Source of the DNA: Perognathus longimembris pacificus
Taxonomy: Eukaryota; Chordata; Mammalia; Rodentia; Heteromyidae
DNA length: 64,000 nucleotides
Direction of reading: 5' to 3'
Assembly (NCBI RefSeq): GCF_023159225.1
Contig: NC_063167.1
Coordinates: 4,576,234 to 4,640,233 of the forward strand
Shown: positions 12,216 through 23,519 of the stretch, in pieces
How positions within the stretch are numbered: the stretch's first letter is position 1
Layout of the letters: each line of letters opens with the position of its first letter
The notes under the pieces: generated by a model
Database searches by the model: none
What the model was told of the DNA's origin: nothing
Seen by the model: the letters and a program-made list of their open reading frames with translations, nothing else
Translations under genes and position numbers: made by a program

Positions 12216-12946
12216 TTCATAGCCCCGGTCCCTCTCCCACAGCTTGGGTTTGCGCAGCCCCGTCCTTCTCCCTGGGAGGGGTGGGATGGCCAGGCCGACA
12301 CTGGCACCCGAGTTCCCAGAGCCTCCGCAGGGGCGCAGCCGCCAGAGCTGCCTGGGTGGGCTTGGAGATGGGGGTGCCCGGGAATGGAAGAAGAGGCGCA
12401 GCTGCCTTGGCACAGGTCAGACCCCCACACCCAGGGGTTCTCCGGATGAATTAGGATGGGGCTGTCTGTTGAGGCCTCTCTTGCCTACCTGGTGTGCATA
12501 TTTGTGAAAGGAGTGCAGGTATGAATGAGAGTGAGAGCAGCGCAAACAGGACCCTAGGGTGCGGGGAAGCTCTGGGAAGATGAGACCCTTCCATGAGACC
12601 TGAGCCCTTGCAGGCCCAGAGGAAGACAAGGGGTGTCCTAGGAAGAGCAAGGACTGGGAAAGGCAGCTGGCTTTGGCCAAGGCTGATTGGGAACTGCCAT
12701 TTTCCACCATTTCTTCCTCAGAGATCCAAAAGCAGAATAAAGTTTCCCAAGACCTTACCCCAGGTCATTTGCACAGGATCCTAGTGGTGGTCTGAGTAGG
12801 CTAGCTGTTCATTTGCACTTGCACTCTGAGAGACGCCACCTGGGCCTGCCTCGAACCCCAGGGCTGTGCTTTGCTCACGGGGTTGGACTGTTGGTAGATA
12901 ATACATGCACATAATAAATACATGCACATAAAAATACCAGAGGGTG

Positions 12947-13120
12947 GGGCTGGGAATATGGCCTAGTGGCAACACTCCTACACATGAAGTTCTAGGTTCG
13001 ATTCCCCAGCACCACATATATGGAAAACGGTCAGAAGGGGCGCTGTGGCTCAGAAGCCAGGGATTGTGCTCAAGCCCTGAGTCCAAGGCCCAGGACTGGC
13101 CAAAAAAAAAAAAAAAAAAA
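12947..13120 (+). repeat. Young dimeric SINE with poly(A) tail and perfect TSD
   Basis: A dimeric tRNA-derived SINE (ggctgggaatatggcc to aggactggcc) ends in about 18 A. A 16-bp direct repeat, aaaataccagagggtg, flanks it at 12931-12946 and 13117-13132, the mark of L1-mediated insertion. Its left monomer has an intact GGTTCGATTCC B-box. Confidence 0.93.
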
Positions 13121-13132
13121 TACCAGAGGGTG

Positions 13133-13386
13133 TCTGGTGCTGGTGGCTCACACCTGTAATCCGAGGTACTCGGGAGGCTGAGATCTGAGGACTGAGATTC
13201 AAAGCCAGCCTGGGCAGGAAAGTTAATTGGAGACTCTTGTCTCCAATTAACCACCAGAATATTGAAAGTGGAGTTGTGGCTCAGCGTGGTAGCCTTGAGC
13301 AAAAGAGCTCAGGGACTGCACCCAGGTGCAGAGTTCAAGCCCCAAAACCTACTAGAAAGAAAACCAAAAACAACAACAAAAAAAAC
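13133..13386 (+). repeat. Composite SINE (B1-like + tRNA-like)
   Basis: It begins with a 7SL/B1-like half (gctggtggctcacacctgtaat, gggaggctgagatctgagg), then a loop with ttaattggaga and a tRNA-like half ending gagttcaagcccc, and finishes in an A-rich tail. It starts immediately after the target-site repeat of the preceding SINE. Confidence 0.9.
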
Positions 13387-13399
13387 CCCAGCAGGTGAA

Positions 13400-15060
13400 A
13401 AGGCTGAGAGAGACCAGGGCCCAGATGGTCCCTGGGGTGTCAGTGGGCCCCATGAGAAGGTGACAGTGAAGCTGAGATTGAATGACAGGAGGGGCCAGCC
13501 ACACTGTGCTTACAGGAGGAGCATGCCTGGTCCAAGGATTCATAAGATTCATAAGGGAAAAGCGCCCAGGAGGAAGACTTGCCAGGCAGCTAGGGAGGCC
13601 AGAACAGAACAGGGCAAGGGGAGGCAGAGGGGGAAGAGAAGGAGAGTGGGGCCTGGCACCCGGCACGGGGCCACCGTGGGAGACGAGTCAGTGTGCTTGG
13701 GTGTATGATGAGCAGGTGAGGTGTTAAGCTCAGAATGAATGATTACGTCACTCATAAGGCGATTTCTGTCCCTTGCCCCATACTCTTGCATCAATTTAGA
13801 TAAGAAATTATAGTAGCTCTATGAAACCGGTGACAGTGAATCCTGGGAGACTCTGTGGCTTTCCGAGACATAGAAAATTCAGTCAGAGTCCCACTGATGA
13901 TTTAAATGTGGAGGAGGAGAAAGAGGACAGAATTAGTTGACATGTCAATTCAGACTTTGAACAACTAGTGGGATTATGGTCCACTTGCTGCCGAAGAGGA
14001 AGAGGAAGGAGGAGAAAGAAGAAACAGCTTGGGAGCTTGTGGCTGTAGTCCACAAATGTGGTCTGGTTATAGTGGGCACTGAGGTCTCCACTGGCTTCGC
14101 AAGCCTGGAGGCCAAGGAGAAAGAAGCTCATCCGAATGGAGGTCATCCGGAATGGACCCGTCATCCGGAATGGACCCGTCACCCAGAAAGCCCGCATGAA
14201 ACCCTCTGCTTATGGGTCTCATTAAAGGCATGGGTCTCCCTGGGAATGGCTCCGTGAGGAGTGGATAAGGAAGAGACCGCATGGGGAGCCATGGGCCAGG
14301 CTGAAGAGTCACTGGCAGAGGTGGACCAATAAGATAGAAAGACCTGGAAGAAGGACTCCCTTGGAGGCTAAGGGAGAGATGCCTCAAGGACAAGAATTTT
14401 GCCAGCCATGCCCAATACCAAGAAGAGGGTTGGGCACAGCATTGCAGCCAGAGGAACCATATGCAGGAAGGCTGGAAGGGAAAGCGAAGCCCCATGACTG
14501 AAGAACTTGGAGAAGTGGCTGAAGAACCCAGACATGATGGTGCAAAGCCATGTCACTCAGGGCAGCAGAGGCCAGAGCCCAGCGCCGCTCACACCCTTTA
14601 CTTCTACAGCAGGCTGCAAGAACCCAGGCCCTACTCTATGTCGTGTCTCTAAGGCTGGTACGGCAGACTGCTAGATCTGCTGGACCAAGGAAGATCCCTG
14701 CTGCTGCCCTGAGGGCCAGAAAAGAGAGACCCAGGCAGACAGCTCTGGACCCCTGACCTCTGGAGGGGGTTGGAGACACCGGAACAAGCCATCCTTGGGG
14801 CAAAGCAGGGATCCTAGAGAGACCAGAAATTTGGAGATGTGACTACTCCAGGCCTGTTTGTCTGGCATCCTTGGCCTTTCCTAGAATCAGGATCCCAGAC
14901 TCTTATCTCCCCGCAAAAGAAGTGGGATGCCAGTCTGTTGAAATGGCCCTGAGACAGATTGACAAAAGCCGCAGCAGCAAGGAAAGGAAGAGGCAAAGGT
15001 GGGATGAGCCCTGGGAGGAAGGGAGTCCAGGCAGGTCCATGCACGAGGCTTAACAAGCAC
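13400..15060. other. Unrecognised purine-rich intronic stretch
   Basis: I see no exon or known repeat here. It contains an exact 18-bp direct duplication (gtcatccggaatggaccc) at about 14143-14178, and open frames rich in Lys/Glu that match no family I know. It could be a decayed retroelement, but no LTR or polymerase motif is visible. Confidence 0.4.
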
Positions 15061-15423
15061 TGCCCACACAGTCCTCCCTTTAGGACTCAAGAGGCAATGT
15101 TTGGCCTCTGGCTGGGGCCAAGAGCAAGGCCTCTCCTTTACAAATATGTCCTAAAAATACACACCTCTCTGATGTCTTCTGCATGGCCCAGTGACTTGGG
15201 TACCTCTGCAACACCAGCATGTTCTAAATGGCCTTTGGTAGGCTCAAGACCAGCTTCCTCCCCAGCAGGAGCCTGTCCACGCTGCCCACCCAATGTGAAT
15301 GCAGAGTTCTCTGAGGGAAAAGTGAGCATGAGGACACCTCGTGTGCACCACACCTCAGCCAATACGAGGAGGTGCTTTTAAAACACAGCTCAGAGTGGAA
15401 ATCTTCAGTACACCACACAAACA

Positions 15424-15640
15424 ACTGGGGCTTGAACTCAGGACCTGGGTACTATCCCTGAGCTGTGTCGCTTAGGGCTGGCACTCAACCACTTGAACCA
15501 CAGCTACAAATCTGGCTTTTTGATGGGTAATTGGAGATAGGCGTCTCATGGACTTTCCTTCCCAAACTGGCTCTGAACTGTGATCCTCACATCTCAGTCT
15601 CCTGAGTAGCTAGGATTACAGGCGTGAGCCACCAGTGCCC
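15424..15640 (-). repeat. Composite SINE (tRNA-like + B1-like)
   Basis: Reversed order: ctggggcttgaactcagg, then cacttgaaccacagc, gtctcatggactttcc, and gtagctaggattacaggcgtgagcc. Confidence 0.88.
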
Positions 15641-16194
15641 CTTCCTCTTCCCTTGCTCTTTCTTTTGAAAGGAACCTGGGTTCCAGAAGAGAAACCATTT
15701 GCTTCAAACCATGACTGAATCAAGGTAGAGGTCTCCTCCCTTCCAGAAGCTTCCTTCTTTATCCCATAGCCAAACTCACTTGCACTCTGGAAGCCAGGAC
15801 ATGAAGGCAGATGAGAAAGGAGCTAGCTGGAAGCTGGGGCCATACAGTATGTTGACCATTTCTCTACTGAAGTCTTGGCACAGAGATGCCCAAGTACCAG
15901 CAGCTGGCATTCAAAGGCTCACCATCCACCAGGCCCTGTCCCGAAGTATTCATGTGCAAGGACTCGAGCTTCTAGCAATTTTCAGGTTCTTATTTGGCAG
16001 GTGAGGACACTCAGGCACATGGCTGAGCAGGTGGCACAGAGAGCATCATACCTGAGGCTCTGGCCCCACGTCTGCCCTTGGCTTCAATGCCCTCAGAATT
16101 CAGTAAGTCCATTTCCCTGCCTCAGCGCTGCTGCCTTGGAGGGACTCTGGGGCCAGGAGCATGTTCTGTGTCCCTCCCTGTGTCCTAAGAGGAA

Positions 16195-16310
16195 AGCTGT
16201 TCTCCTCCTGCTGCTCCACCTCCTCCTCTTCCTCCTTCTGTTCTTCTTCTCCGTCACCTCTCCTCTCCTACACCACTTCCTCCTCCTCCTCCTCCCTGTT
16301 TTCCCATCCC
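16195..16310. repeat. CT-rich polypyrimidine tract
   Basis: An imperfect (CTC/CTT)n run on + gives poly-Ser/Leu frames on + and Arg/Lys frames on -. It is low complexity and not coding. Confidence 0.8.
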
Positions 16311-17317
16311 ACTTTGTGTACTCCTCCACCAGCCAGTTTGCCTTTACCATCACGTCCTCAGTAACCACACGTGGAGGGCGTTCCTATTAGGCGCCAGGCA
16401 CAGTGCCAGGTTCTGAGAATTGGTATAGGTGGGGGGGGGGCATCTGAGGCCACTGCCCTCATCATGCTCATTGTCTAGTGGAGGAAGATTTTGACCTGAC
16501 CCCAGCATTTTGGGAGCTTATGATGAGGGGCAAGAGTGCTTGTCAGGAAGGTCTAGGAAACACTTCTTGAGGAAATGACCCCAGACAAGATCTAATAGTG
16601 AGAGCAGTTGATTTCATGGTGGGTGAATGGCGAGAACAGTCCAGTTGAGGGAACGATACACACTGGAACTGCACTATGTGGGGGGAGTCTTGTGACCATG
16701 AAGAAGCCAGGAAAGGCCAGGAAAGTAAGGGGCAGCCAGCAGTTGGAGGAGTGCATGGGGCATTTAGGGAGGACCAGATAGGCAGGCCTAGGAGTGCTGG
16801 CTTTATCTTCAAGAACAGGGAAGCCACTGAGGATTTGAGGTTCGCTTCTTGAAAAGTGTACCTGGCTTCTATGTGAAGAACAGATGGGCAGGGAATCATA
16901 GCTGGTGTGGGTAGACCAGTTGTCCAGCGGCAAGAAGCTGGTAGGTTTAATAGTTCTGCAGGAAAGGTAGGATTGAGAGATGCTGAGGAGGCAATGCCAC
17001 TAGGTCTTGTGCTCTGTGTTTTCACCTTGGAGGAGGATCAGTGATGTGTTGGACTGAACTTAAGGAGTCTTTGGGACATCCACAAAAATCCATAGCAAAA
17101 GAACATACATAGCTCCAGAGTGTAGCAAAGCAAAGGGGCAAGTGAAAGAAGTCTGAAACTATCTGCATAGAGGAAGCATTGGATGAAATGAGTCCGTGGC
17201 TATGCATGAGAAGATAGCTGAGTCCTCAGGACTTTTGTCTTAATGGTCATTGTGCACCAACAGCTGCCATAGGGGGCCAGAAACATAGGAGGTTCTCAAT
17301 AAATGTTTCTTCAAGGG

Positions 17318-17403
17318 TTGGATGGATGGACAAATCAGTAAGTGGGTAGGTAAATTAATGTATAGAGAAATGGATCAACAGATGGATGGATGGAGGGATG
17401 GAT
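17318..17403. repeat. (GGAT)n simple repeat
   Basis: Interrupted GGATGGAT blocks follow an AATAAATG-type tail, which may be the end of an old LINE2/MIR element. Confidence 0.7.
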
Positions 17404-17530
17404 AAAAGGTCTTTTTGACCACTCTCTTCACTGTTGACCGACCTTGGTTTTGGGTGGCAGCAGTCTGATGTACAACTTTACATCAGAAATGGGCCAAGGA
17501 GAGTGTCTAGAACTGACTGGACACCATTTC

Positions 17531-17729
17531 TACTGGGGCTTGAACTCAGGGCCTTGTGCTCTTGCTAGCACTTTGCGACCTGAGCCATACCTCCACTTCT
17601 GGTTTTTGCTGGTTAGTTGATAATAAGAATTTCTCTGATTTGTTTGCCCAGCTGGCTTTGAACCACAACCCTCAGATCTCAGCCTCCTGAGTAGCTAGGA
17701 TTACAGGCGTGAGCCACTCATGCCCGGCA
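17531..17729 (-). repeat. Composite SINE (tRNA-like + B1-like)
   Basis: Reversed tRNA-like half (ggggcttgaactcaggg) then reversed B1-like half (gtagctaggattacaggcgtgagccac). Somewhat diverged in the tRNA-like part. Confidence 0.85.
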
Positions 17730-18544
17730 TTGGCCCACCCTTTATTAATGCGCCCACCTTAGCCTGGTTAATAAATGAGTGAGTGAATGAACGGACGGGC
17801 GGGTAGAAAAGTCAGTGGCCATGAACACCTCTCCCCCCAGGGAATACTGTGCTGACAAAACACAATAGCATGACAGTCACAGTAACAAGTACCAGCAGGC
17901 CCATGCTCAGTACTTCCCATTCATGATCTTGCTGAGGTCTCAGAACAACTACTACCTCCTTGGGCACATGTGGCCTCAGTTGTCATTCCTAGGTAGATGC
18001 CCAATGGTTATAAACCGTTATGGAGGAAACAGCCGTAGCAGAAGGCAGCTTTTGAGTCCACCCATCATTTGGTGGCAAGTACCTGTTGGAGCTCCAGCAT
18101 TTGAGGAGCACTCTGTGGGCACTGAGGATTTATTTGCCATATGAGTTCATTTCCTTTGACAATGGCAGAATGCCTGAGACTTGATGCTTTATAAGGAAAA
18201 AGTTTATCTCGCTCACAATTCTAGGGGTTCAAGGGCATGGTGCCAGCATTGGCTCAGTGGTGCCAATCAGAGAAGCTCAGCGTCCAGTTTTTACTGCTGC
18301 TCTACCACGTGCGCTCAAACCATTCCAGAGTCGGCTGACGTACGCACAAGACACAGGGTCCTCCCTTGGGATCAGGGTGTTGGTCCTCTGCCGTGGCCAG
18401 GCCTCACCCTAACAATATTCAGTATGCCTCGCCACTCCCACAGATTGTATTTCTAGACAGTGCTGTGATGCAAGATACCTAAGAAAGGAAAGACATTCTG
18501 GTCAGACGACGCAGTCTGAGGATTTTTGGTGGTGGTGGTGGTGG

Positions 18545-18811
18545 TGCCGGGGCTTGAACTTTGGTCCCTAAGCTTCTTTTGCTCAAGGCTAGTACTCTAC
18601 CACTTGAGCCACAGTACCACTTCTGGCTTTTTTTTTTTTTTAGTTGTTTATTGGAGATAAGAGTCTCACGGACTTTCCTGCCAGGGCTAGCTTCTAACCA
18701 TGATTCTCAGATCTCAGCCTCCCGAGTAGCTAGGATTACAGCTATGAGCCAACGGTGCCAGGCTTACTCCGGAGTAGCTAGGGTTACAGGTGTGAGCTAC
18801 CAGTACCAGGC
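18545..18811 (-). repeat. Composite SINE with duplicated B1-like end
   Basis: A full minus-strand composite SINE ends at ccaacggtgccaggc and is followed directly by a second copy of the gagtagctagggttacaggtgtgag segment. That implies a local duplication or a second truncated insertion. Confidence 0.85.
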
Positions 18812-18908
18812 TCATTCTGAGGATTTAGATATCACCTCCAGAGGCTTGTGACATCACCAGCCAGACCTCTCTATAGCACAGTAGTACCCTCCTTTCTTCT
18901 CCAACCAA

Positions 18909-18969
18909 CTTCCTTCCTTCCTTCCTTCCTTCCTTCCTTCCTTCCTTCCTTCCTTCCTTCTTCCTTCCT
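18909..18969. repeat. (TTCC)n microsatellite
   Basis: About 13 nearly perfect TTCC units. Confidence 0.95.
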
Positions 18970-19005
18970 CTCCTGCCTTGATCTGCCACCTCATCCTAGA
19001 AACCA

Positions 19006-19056
19006 GATGTGTGTGTGTGCGTGCACGTGTGTATATGTGTGTGTGTGTGTATATAT

Positions 19057-19087
<31 letters not shown>

Positions 19088-19165
19088 TTCCTTTTCTGGG
19101 CTTGAACTCGGGGCTTTTTGGCTCCAGGCAGGTGCCCTACCACTTGAGCCACAGCTCCACTTCCA
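19006..19165 (-). repeat. (TG)n/(TA)n tract joined to a partial SINE
   Basis: TG then TA repeats (19006-19089) abut the 3' end of a minus-strand tRNA-like SINE half (about 19094-19165: gggcttgaactcggggc to ccacttgagccacagctcc). On the minus strand this is a SINE whose tail grew into a microsatellite. Confidence 0.8.
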
Positions 19166-19863
19166 AGTTGCCATCACTGTTGTTTTTAAAAGCACTGCCC
19201 CTCCAAAGACCTTGCCTAGCACCCAGCACTTCTTTGATCACAAAGCATGGTTTGGGTGAATGCCTCAGCTTCTACAGTGAATATTATTCATGGCTTCTGT
19301 TTTCCTGGGGCGGAAATGTGAAATGAACTGGATTACTGATCAATCCACCTACGTGGAAAATTAAATGAGAAATTCCAGGAGCCTTGACAGCTAAGGCTAT
19401 TATGATAATATAGTATTTCAATCACTTCTTTCAACTACTCCTCTGTGCGGTGGCCCCACCTGCAGTCCATCTCCTTGGTGCACACGATCCCCCTCCCCCC
19501 GCTGGAGCAAGGCTCTCTTCTCTGTAGTGCTCTCTCTTAGCTGCAGCAGGCTGAGGAACAGCTTCCCTTCTACCCTCCCTTTCCCACTCCCTTCCCTGAG
19601 CTGGGGGAGGCTGGGAGCCAGAGGAGGCCCCAAAACCAATGCCCCCTCCTCTGTGACAACCTTCTCTTCCCCCAGTTCTGACCCGGAAGAGATCATTTGT
19701 CCTTGAAGGTGGTACCCTGCCTTCCGGCCCAGTCATTCAATAATTCACCTCCAGAGAAGCATAGATGCAGCCTTGAGCCATCTTTTAAGATGGTCACATG
19801 GTCTTGGTTCAGTGAGTTTTTTGCTTTTTTTGTTGTTTGTTCTGGGTTTTTTTTGGGGGGGGC

Positions 19864-19930
19864 AGTGCTGGGGTTTGAACTCAAGGCCTTGAACTTGCTA
19901 GACAGGTGCTCTACCATTTGAGCCACACAT
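19864..19930 (-). repeat. Partial SINE (tRNA-like half)
   Basis: It contains tgctggggtttgaactcaagg and gctctaccatttgagccac. There is no B1-like half; a G-run precedes it. Confidence 0.75.
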
Positions 19931-19977
19931 CAGACTTTTTTGCTTTAGCTATGTTTAGGATAGTATCTTGAGGCACA

Positions 19978-20059
19978 AAAAGGAAGAAGGAAAGAAAGAA
20001 ACACCAAGAATAAAAGAGAAAAAAAAGAAAGATGAAGGAAGGAAGGAAGGAAAGAAAGG
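19978..20059. repeat. Purine-rich (GGAA)n tract
   Basis: AAAGGAAGAAGG-type sequence ends in GGAAGGAAGGAAGG. Confidence 0.85.
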
Positions 20060-20082
20060 TCTCCCCACCTCCCCCCCCCCCC

Positions 20083-20235
20083 CCAGTTTATTTAGTTTCT
20101 ATTAAGTAGCTGTACAAAGGTATTTCAGTTCTAGAAGTCGGGTTACGAGTGTGATGCCTGTTGGTCAGTGTCACCCCATCCGCCAGTCGCCCTCATCTTT
20201 CCCCATCCCACTGCTCTCCCCACAATGCCCTTCTC
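20083..20235. repeat. Unclassified interspersed repeat, copy 1
   Basis: It resembles the segment at 41231-41440 in the same orientation: attaagt, gatgta/ctgtacaaagg, ttacagtt/tttcagtt, aagtc, then a C-rich end with ccatccc. I do not know its family name. It may be the 3' end of a lineage-specific L1. Confidence 0.4.
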
Positions 20236-20430
20236 CTTTTATGTGGATGTTTATTGTGACACTGGAAGAACCGGCCTCGGTCACCCAACAATAGCTAAGT
20301 GCAGGTGGGCCGCCGCAAATGGCCGTCGTGGGGGTGTTATGGAACCAGCGTAGAAATGCTGCAGACGTGGCCCAAGCGTCAAACCGGATGCATCCAGTCT
20401 TTGGAAATGACCAATGCTGTGTGTGTGAAA

Positions 20431-20645
20431 TACTGGAGCTTGAACTCAGGGCACTGTCCTCTGTATAGATTTTTTCACTCAAGGCTAGCACTCTACCACT
20501 TGAGCCACAGCGCCACTTCTGGCTTTTTGTTGCTTAGTTGGAGAATAAGGGTCTCATGGACTTTGCTGCCCTGGCTGGCTTCGAGTGACAATCTTCAAAT
20601 CTCCGCCTCCTGAGTAGCCAGGATTCCAGGCATGAGCCAGCGGCA
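20431..20645 (-). repeat. Composite SINE (tRNA-like + B1-like)
   Basis: tactggagcttgaactcagg, ctctaccacttgagccacagc and gagtagccaggattccaggc. TG repeats precede it. Confidence 0.87.
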
Positions 20646-22650
20646 CAGGGAGGGACCCCGATGACTCCCTCCGTGGGGAAGCGGCGGGGAAGAGCAGGCT
20701 CCGAGTGGAAGGTGGAGGGGACGGCTGGGCATCTGAATGCCAAGGCTGCCCACTGCACCGAAGCCGGCCCGCCTCGCGGATGCCGCACAATGCCAGACGC
20801 CCAGCCCTGCATTTTCAGTTCTTATTCCCAGTCTGATATTTGGTAAAGGTCTGCCAATACTCAGAGTCACTTGTAGGCCAGTTAAAACCAGAAAGGTTTG
20901 GGGGGTAGGGCTGCCTTTCTTGTTTTCATTCTCAAGACAGAGCAGTCCAAGAGACGGGGGTCTCCGTTGTAGATAAGCCCCTGGCTGGAGCAAACCTACC
21001 TTCTAGATTACACATCAGCGCCTCCAAAGGGTGGAGCGCAGTGGGAAAGAGAAAAGGGCCGTTTTCTCTGGCCCAGGGGACAGCAGAGCCAAGCAAGGGG
21101 CTGACTCCACAGCCAGGGAGCCGATGTGGGGAGAGGCTGAAGTGAGGGACCATTGCAGAACAGTGACGGGGTGTGGGAGAGAAAGCCAGGCAGGGTGGGG
21201 ACGCCCCTGTGTGTAACACATTGATGCTTTCCCCAGCCACCTTTGTGCTGTTCTCAGTCATGGCATTTAGCACCTAAAGTGTCTGTACCGTTCCTGAACT
21301 CAGTCTGTCAGCTGTGCTCCCCCCACCTCCACCCCGCCTTGGTCTCTTGCTGAGGCGGCCGGCATTTAAAATGCACTTGTGCGTAGTTGGGCCTCCCCTT
21401 CCCAGTGCTCTTTTGCCTTTGGCAAGGGCCGTTTCTGCTCCCCTCACAAGCCTGCTAGGATGATTCTGAGGCCAGACGCTCGCTTCTTCTACCAAAGCAG
21501 CGAACCAGCTGTGCAGCTCGCATTTTTGTGGCTGCGAGCACAGGAATTTCAAAGCAGTTTTCACCTTAAGCTATGGAAGTCCCTTGACTGTCCAGTCAGA
21601 CCCCAAGTGAAAAGAAAAAAAAATACGGCATCTATTTCGTAAGCAACGCCTCCCCCACAGTCTTAACATGGGCATTTCTGATGTGTCTTTCTGATGACAA
21701 AGCCTGTTTTCGATCGAGGGGTAGACACCGGCACCCTCTTTGAAGGCCCAGCTTGTGGTTTCCTGGCTTGTGGCCAGGTGTGATGTGAATGGCCTGGGGA
21801 CCCGGATGCTCTCAGACCTCAAACCCGGGGCTCTCGAAACAACCATGCAGGAGGACCAGGAGGCTGAGAGCGGACAGGGCAGGGCCCTGATTTGAAATAA
21901 AGGCCAAGAGCCTGGTCAGTGAGGGCCTGCTAGCCAGACAAAAGGGATGCATGCAGTTGCGGGGCCTCTGCTGTCTCGGAGCTGTCGGGGCAGTCCTGTA
22001 TGGGGAGCATGTGCTAAAGAGTCTGGGCCTGAGTCTTCTTGCCCCAGCTTCTGAGGAACTAAAGTAGGATTTGGTTAAACACCCTCCCTCTATCTGTGTG
22101 ATATGAATGGCCATGTCAGCTCCTCCCATCAGCTGCCCAGATGTGCCAGGGAAGGCAAGCTCGTCCTAAGGGCACAGGAACTAAACCATGGCAGGGAAAG
22201 ACCCCACAGAGCTGTCCAGAGAGCAGCGGAGGTAGAGTAACGCTGCCATCGTGATGCTTCCCCCTCCCGATCCCTCACCGAGTGCCCGCCGTTCCCCTGG
22301 GCTACGCAACCAGGCCCACTGCCCTTAGGTCCTAAGGCTCCGTCTCCAGAGGCTCCCGTCCACGTCCTGCTGCGATGACTCTGCCCCTCAGCGGGGTCAA
22401 GGACGCACCCCCGTGGGGCACAGGCCGGGGCTGCCAGTGCAGGGCTGTCTGACTCTCCGTCCCCGCCGCTCACCTCACCGCTCCCGGAGAGCCAGACGTT
22501 CCCACGTGTCCTCCACTCGTATTACACACGAGAGCACACATACGATCGTCCAGCATGGGGGTAAAACCAGGGCCTGGAGTTGCTGGTGATCGATGAGTGT
22601 ACAAAAGCTACTAGGGAGAGCAAGTTGAAGGCAGTCACACCCCACTTTTC

Positions 22651-22856
22651 TTTTCTTTTTTTGGCCAGTCCTGGGCCTTGGACTCAGGGCCTGAGCACTG
22701 TCCCTGGCTTCTTCCCGCTCGAGGCTAGCACTCTGCCACTTGAGCCACAGCGCCACTTCTGGCCATTTTCTATATATGTGGTGCTGGGGAATCGAACCCA
22801 GGGCTTTCTGTATACAAGGCGAGCACTCTTGCCACCAGGCCATATTCCCAGCCCCA
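22651..22856 (-). repeat. Dimeric tRNA-derived SINE
   Basis: Reversed right monomer (ggccagtcctggg to cagcgccacttctggc) then left monomer (atatgtggtgctggggaatc to catattcccagcccc). Confidence 0.9.
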
Positions 22857-23235
22857 CACCCCACCTTTCTGTACTCTCTTTCTGCACTTTGTTCATTAAG
22901 GGAAGTCTGCCCTTTGTCAGGCTGATGGCCAATGCATCTCTTCTTCCTCCAGGTCAGAGGTGAAGGCCTTCCCAGGCTGGTCCCTCCCCCCAGGTGTGGT
23001 ACCAACTATCTATCTAGTGCCGCATACCAAGCCACCCCAAAGCTGAGAGGTGCAAAGCAACAAGAATGCTTTCTTTTTCTTAGTGCTGTGGGCCGGCTGG
23101 GTTCACTCATGCAGCTGCTGTCCTGGGGAATCCAGAATCTTCACACTGGGGCCCAGGGCTCCTGTTCAGGCTCAGCTCAGGCTGAGCGCACACACTTCCT
23201 CATGGATTACATAGCACCTTTAAAAGTTATGTTGA

Positions 23236-23477
23236 GGGCTGGGGGCCAGCAGCTTGTGTCTATAATCCTAGCTATTCAGGAGGCTGAGATCTGAGGATGT
23301 GGTTCGAATCGAGCCAGGCTGTGAGACCCTTATCTTCAATTAACCAGCAAAAAAAGCCTGAAGCAGAGCTATAGCCCAAGTGGTAGAGTGCTAGCCTTGA
23401 GTGAAAAAGCTAAGGAACAACGCTCAGACCCTGAGTTCAAGCCCCAGTACTGGCACACACACATACATGCACATGTG

Positions 23478-23518
<41 letters not shown>
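23236..23518 (+). repeat. Composite SINE with (CA)n tail
   Basis: B1-like head (gcttgtgtctataatcctagc) and tRNA-like half (gtggtagagtgctagccttg, gagttcaagccccagtactgg), then directly a CA tract to about 23518. Confidence 0.88.

Positions 23519-23519
<1 letters not shown>

Larger units (their letters stand above)
10430..12220. promoter_or_regulatory. CpG island 1 (intronic)
   Basis: About 1.8 kb is very rich in G+C with CpG near expectation, in sharp contrast to its flanks. It includes GC-box-like GGGGCGGGGC near 11234, a run of about 18 G at 11216-11233, an alternating purine-pyrimidine CG/CA tract at 11681-11763 and a degenerate minisatellite at 12085-12215. It lies in a CAMTA1 intron with no obvious first exon. 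It could be an internal or antisense promoter, or an orphan CpG island. A 94-nt phase-compatible ATG-to-donor segment exists at 11012-11105, but its start context and donor are weak. Confidence 0.75.

Noticed and set aside
15875..16390. Leu/Ser-rich frame resembling a membrane protein.
   Set aside because: It is a CT-rich polypyrimidine tract, with an Arg/Lys-rich mirror frame on the other strand.
18150..18360. Possible MaLR/THE-type LTR trace (cctgagacttgatgctttataagg, ctcacaattct).
   Set aside because: Resemblance is too short and diverged to name without a repeat library.
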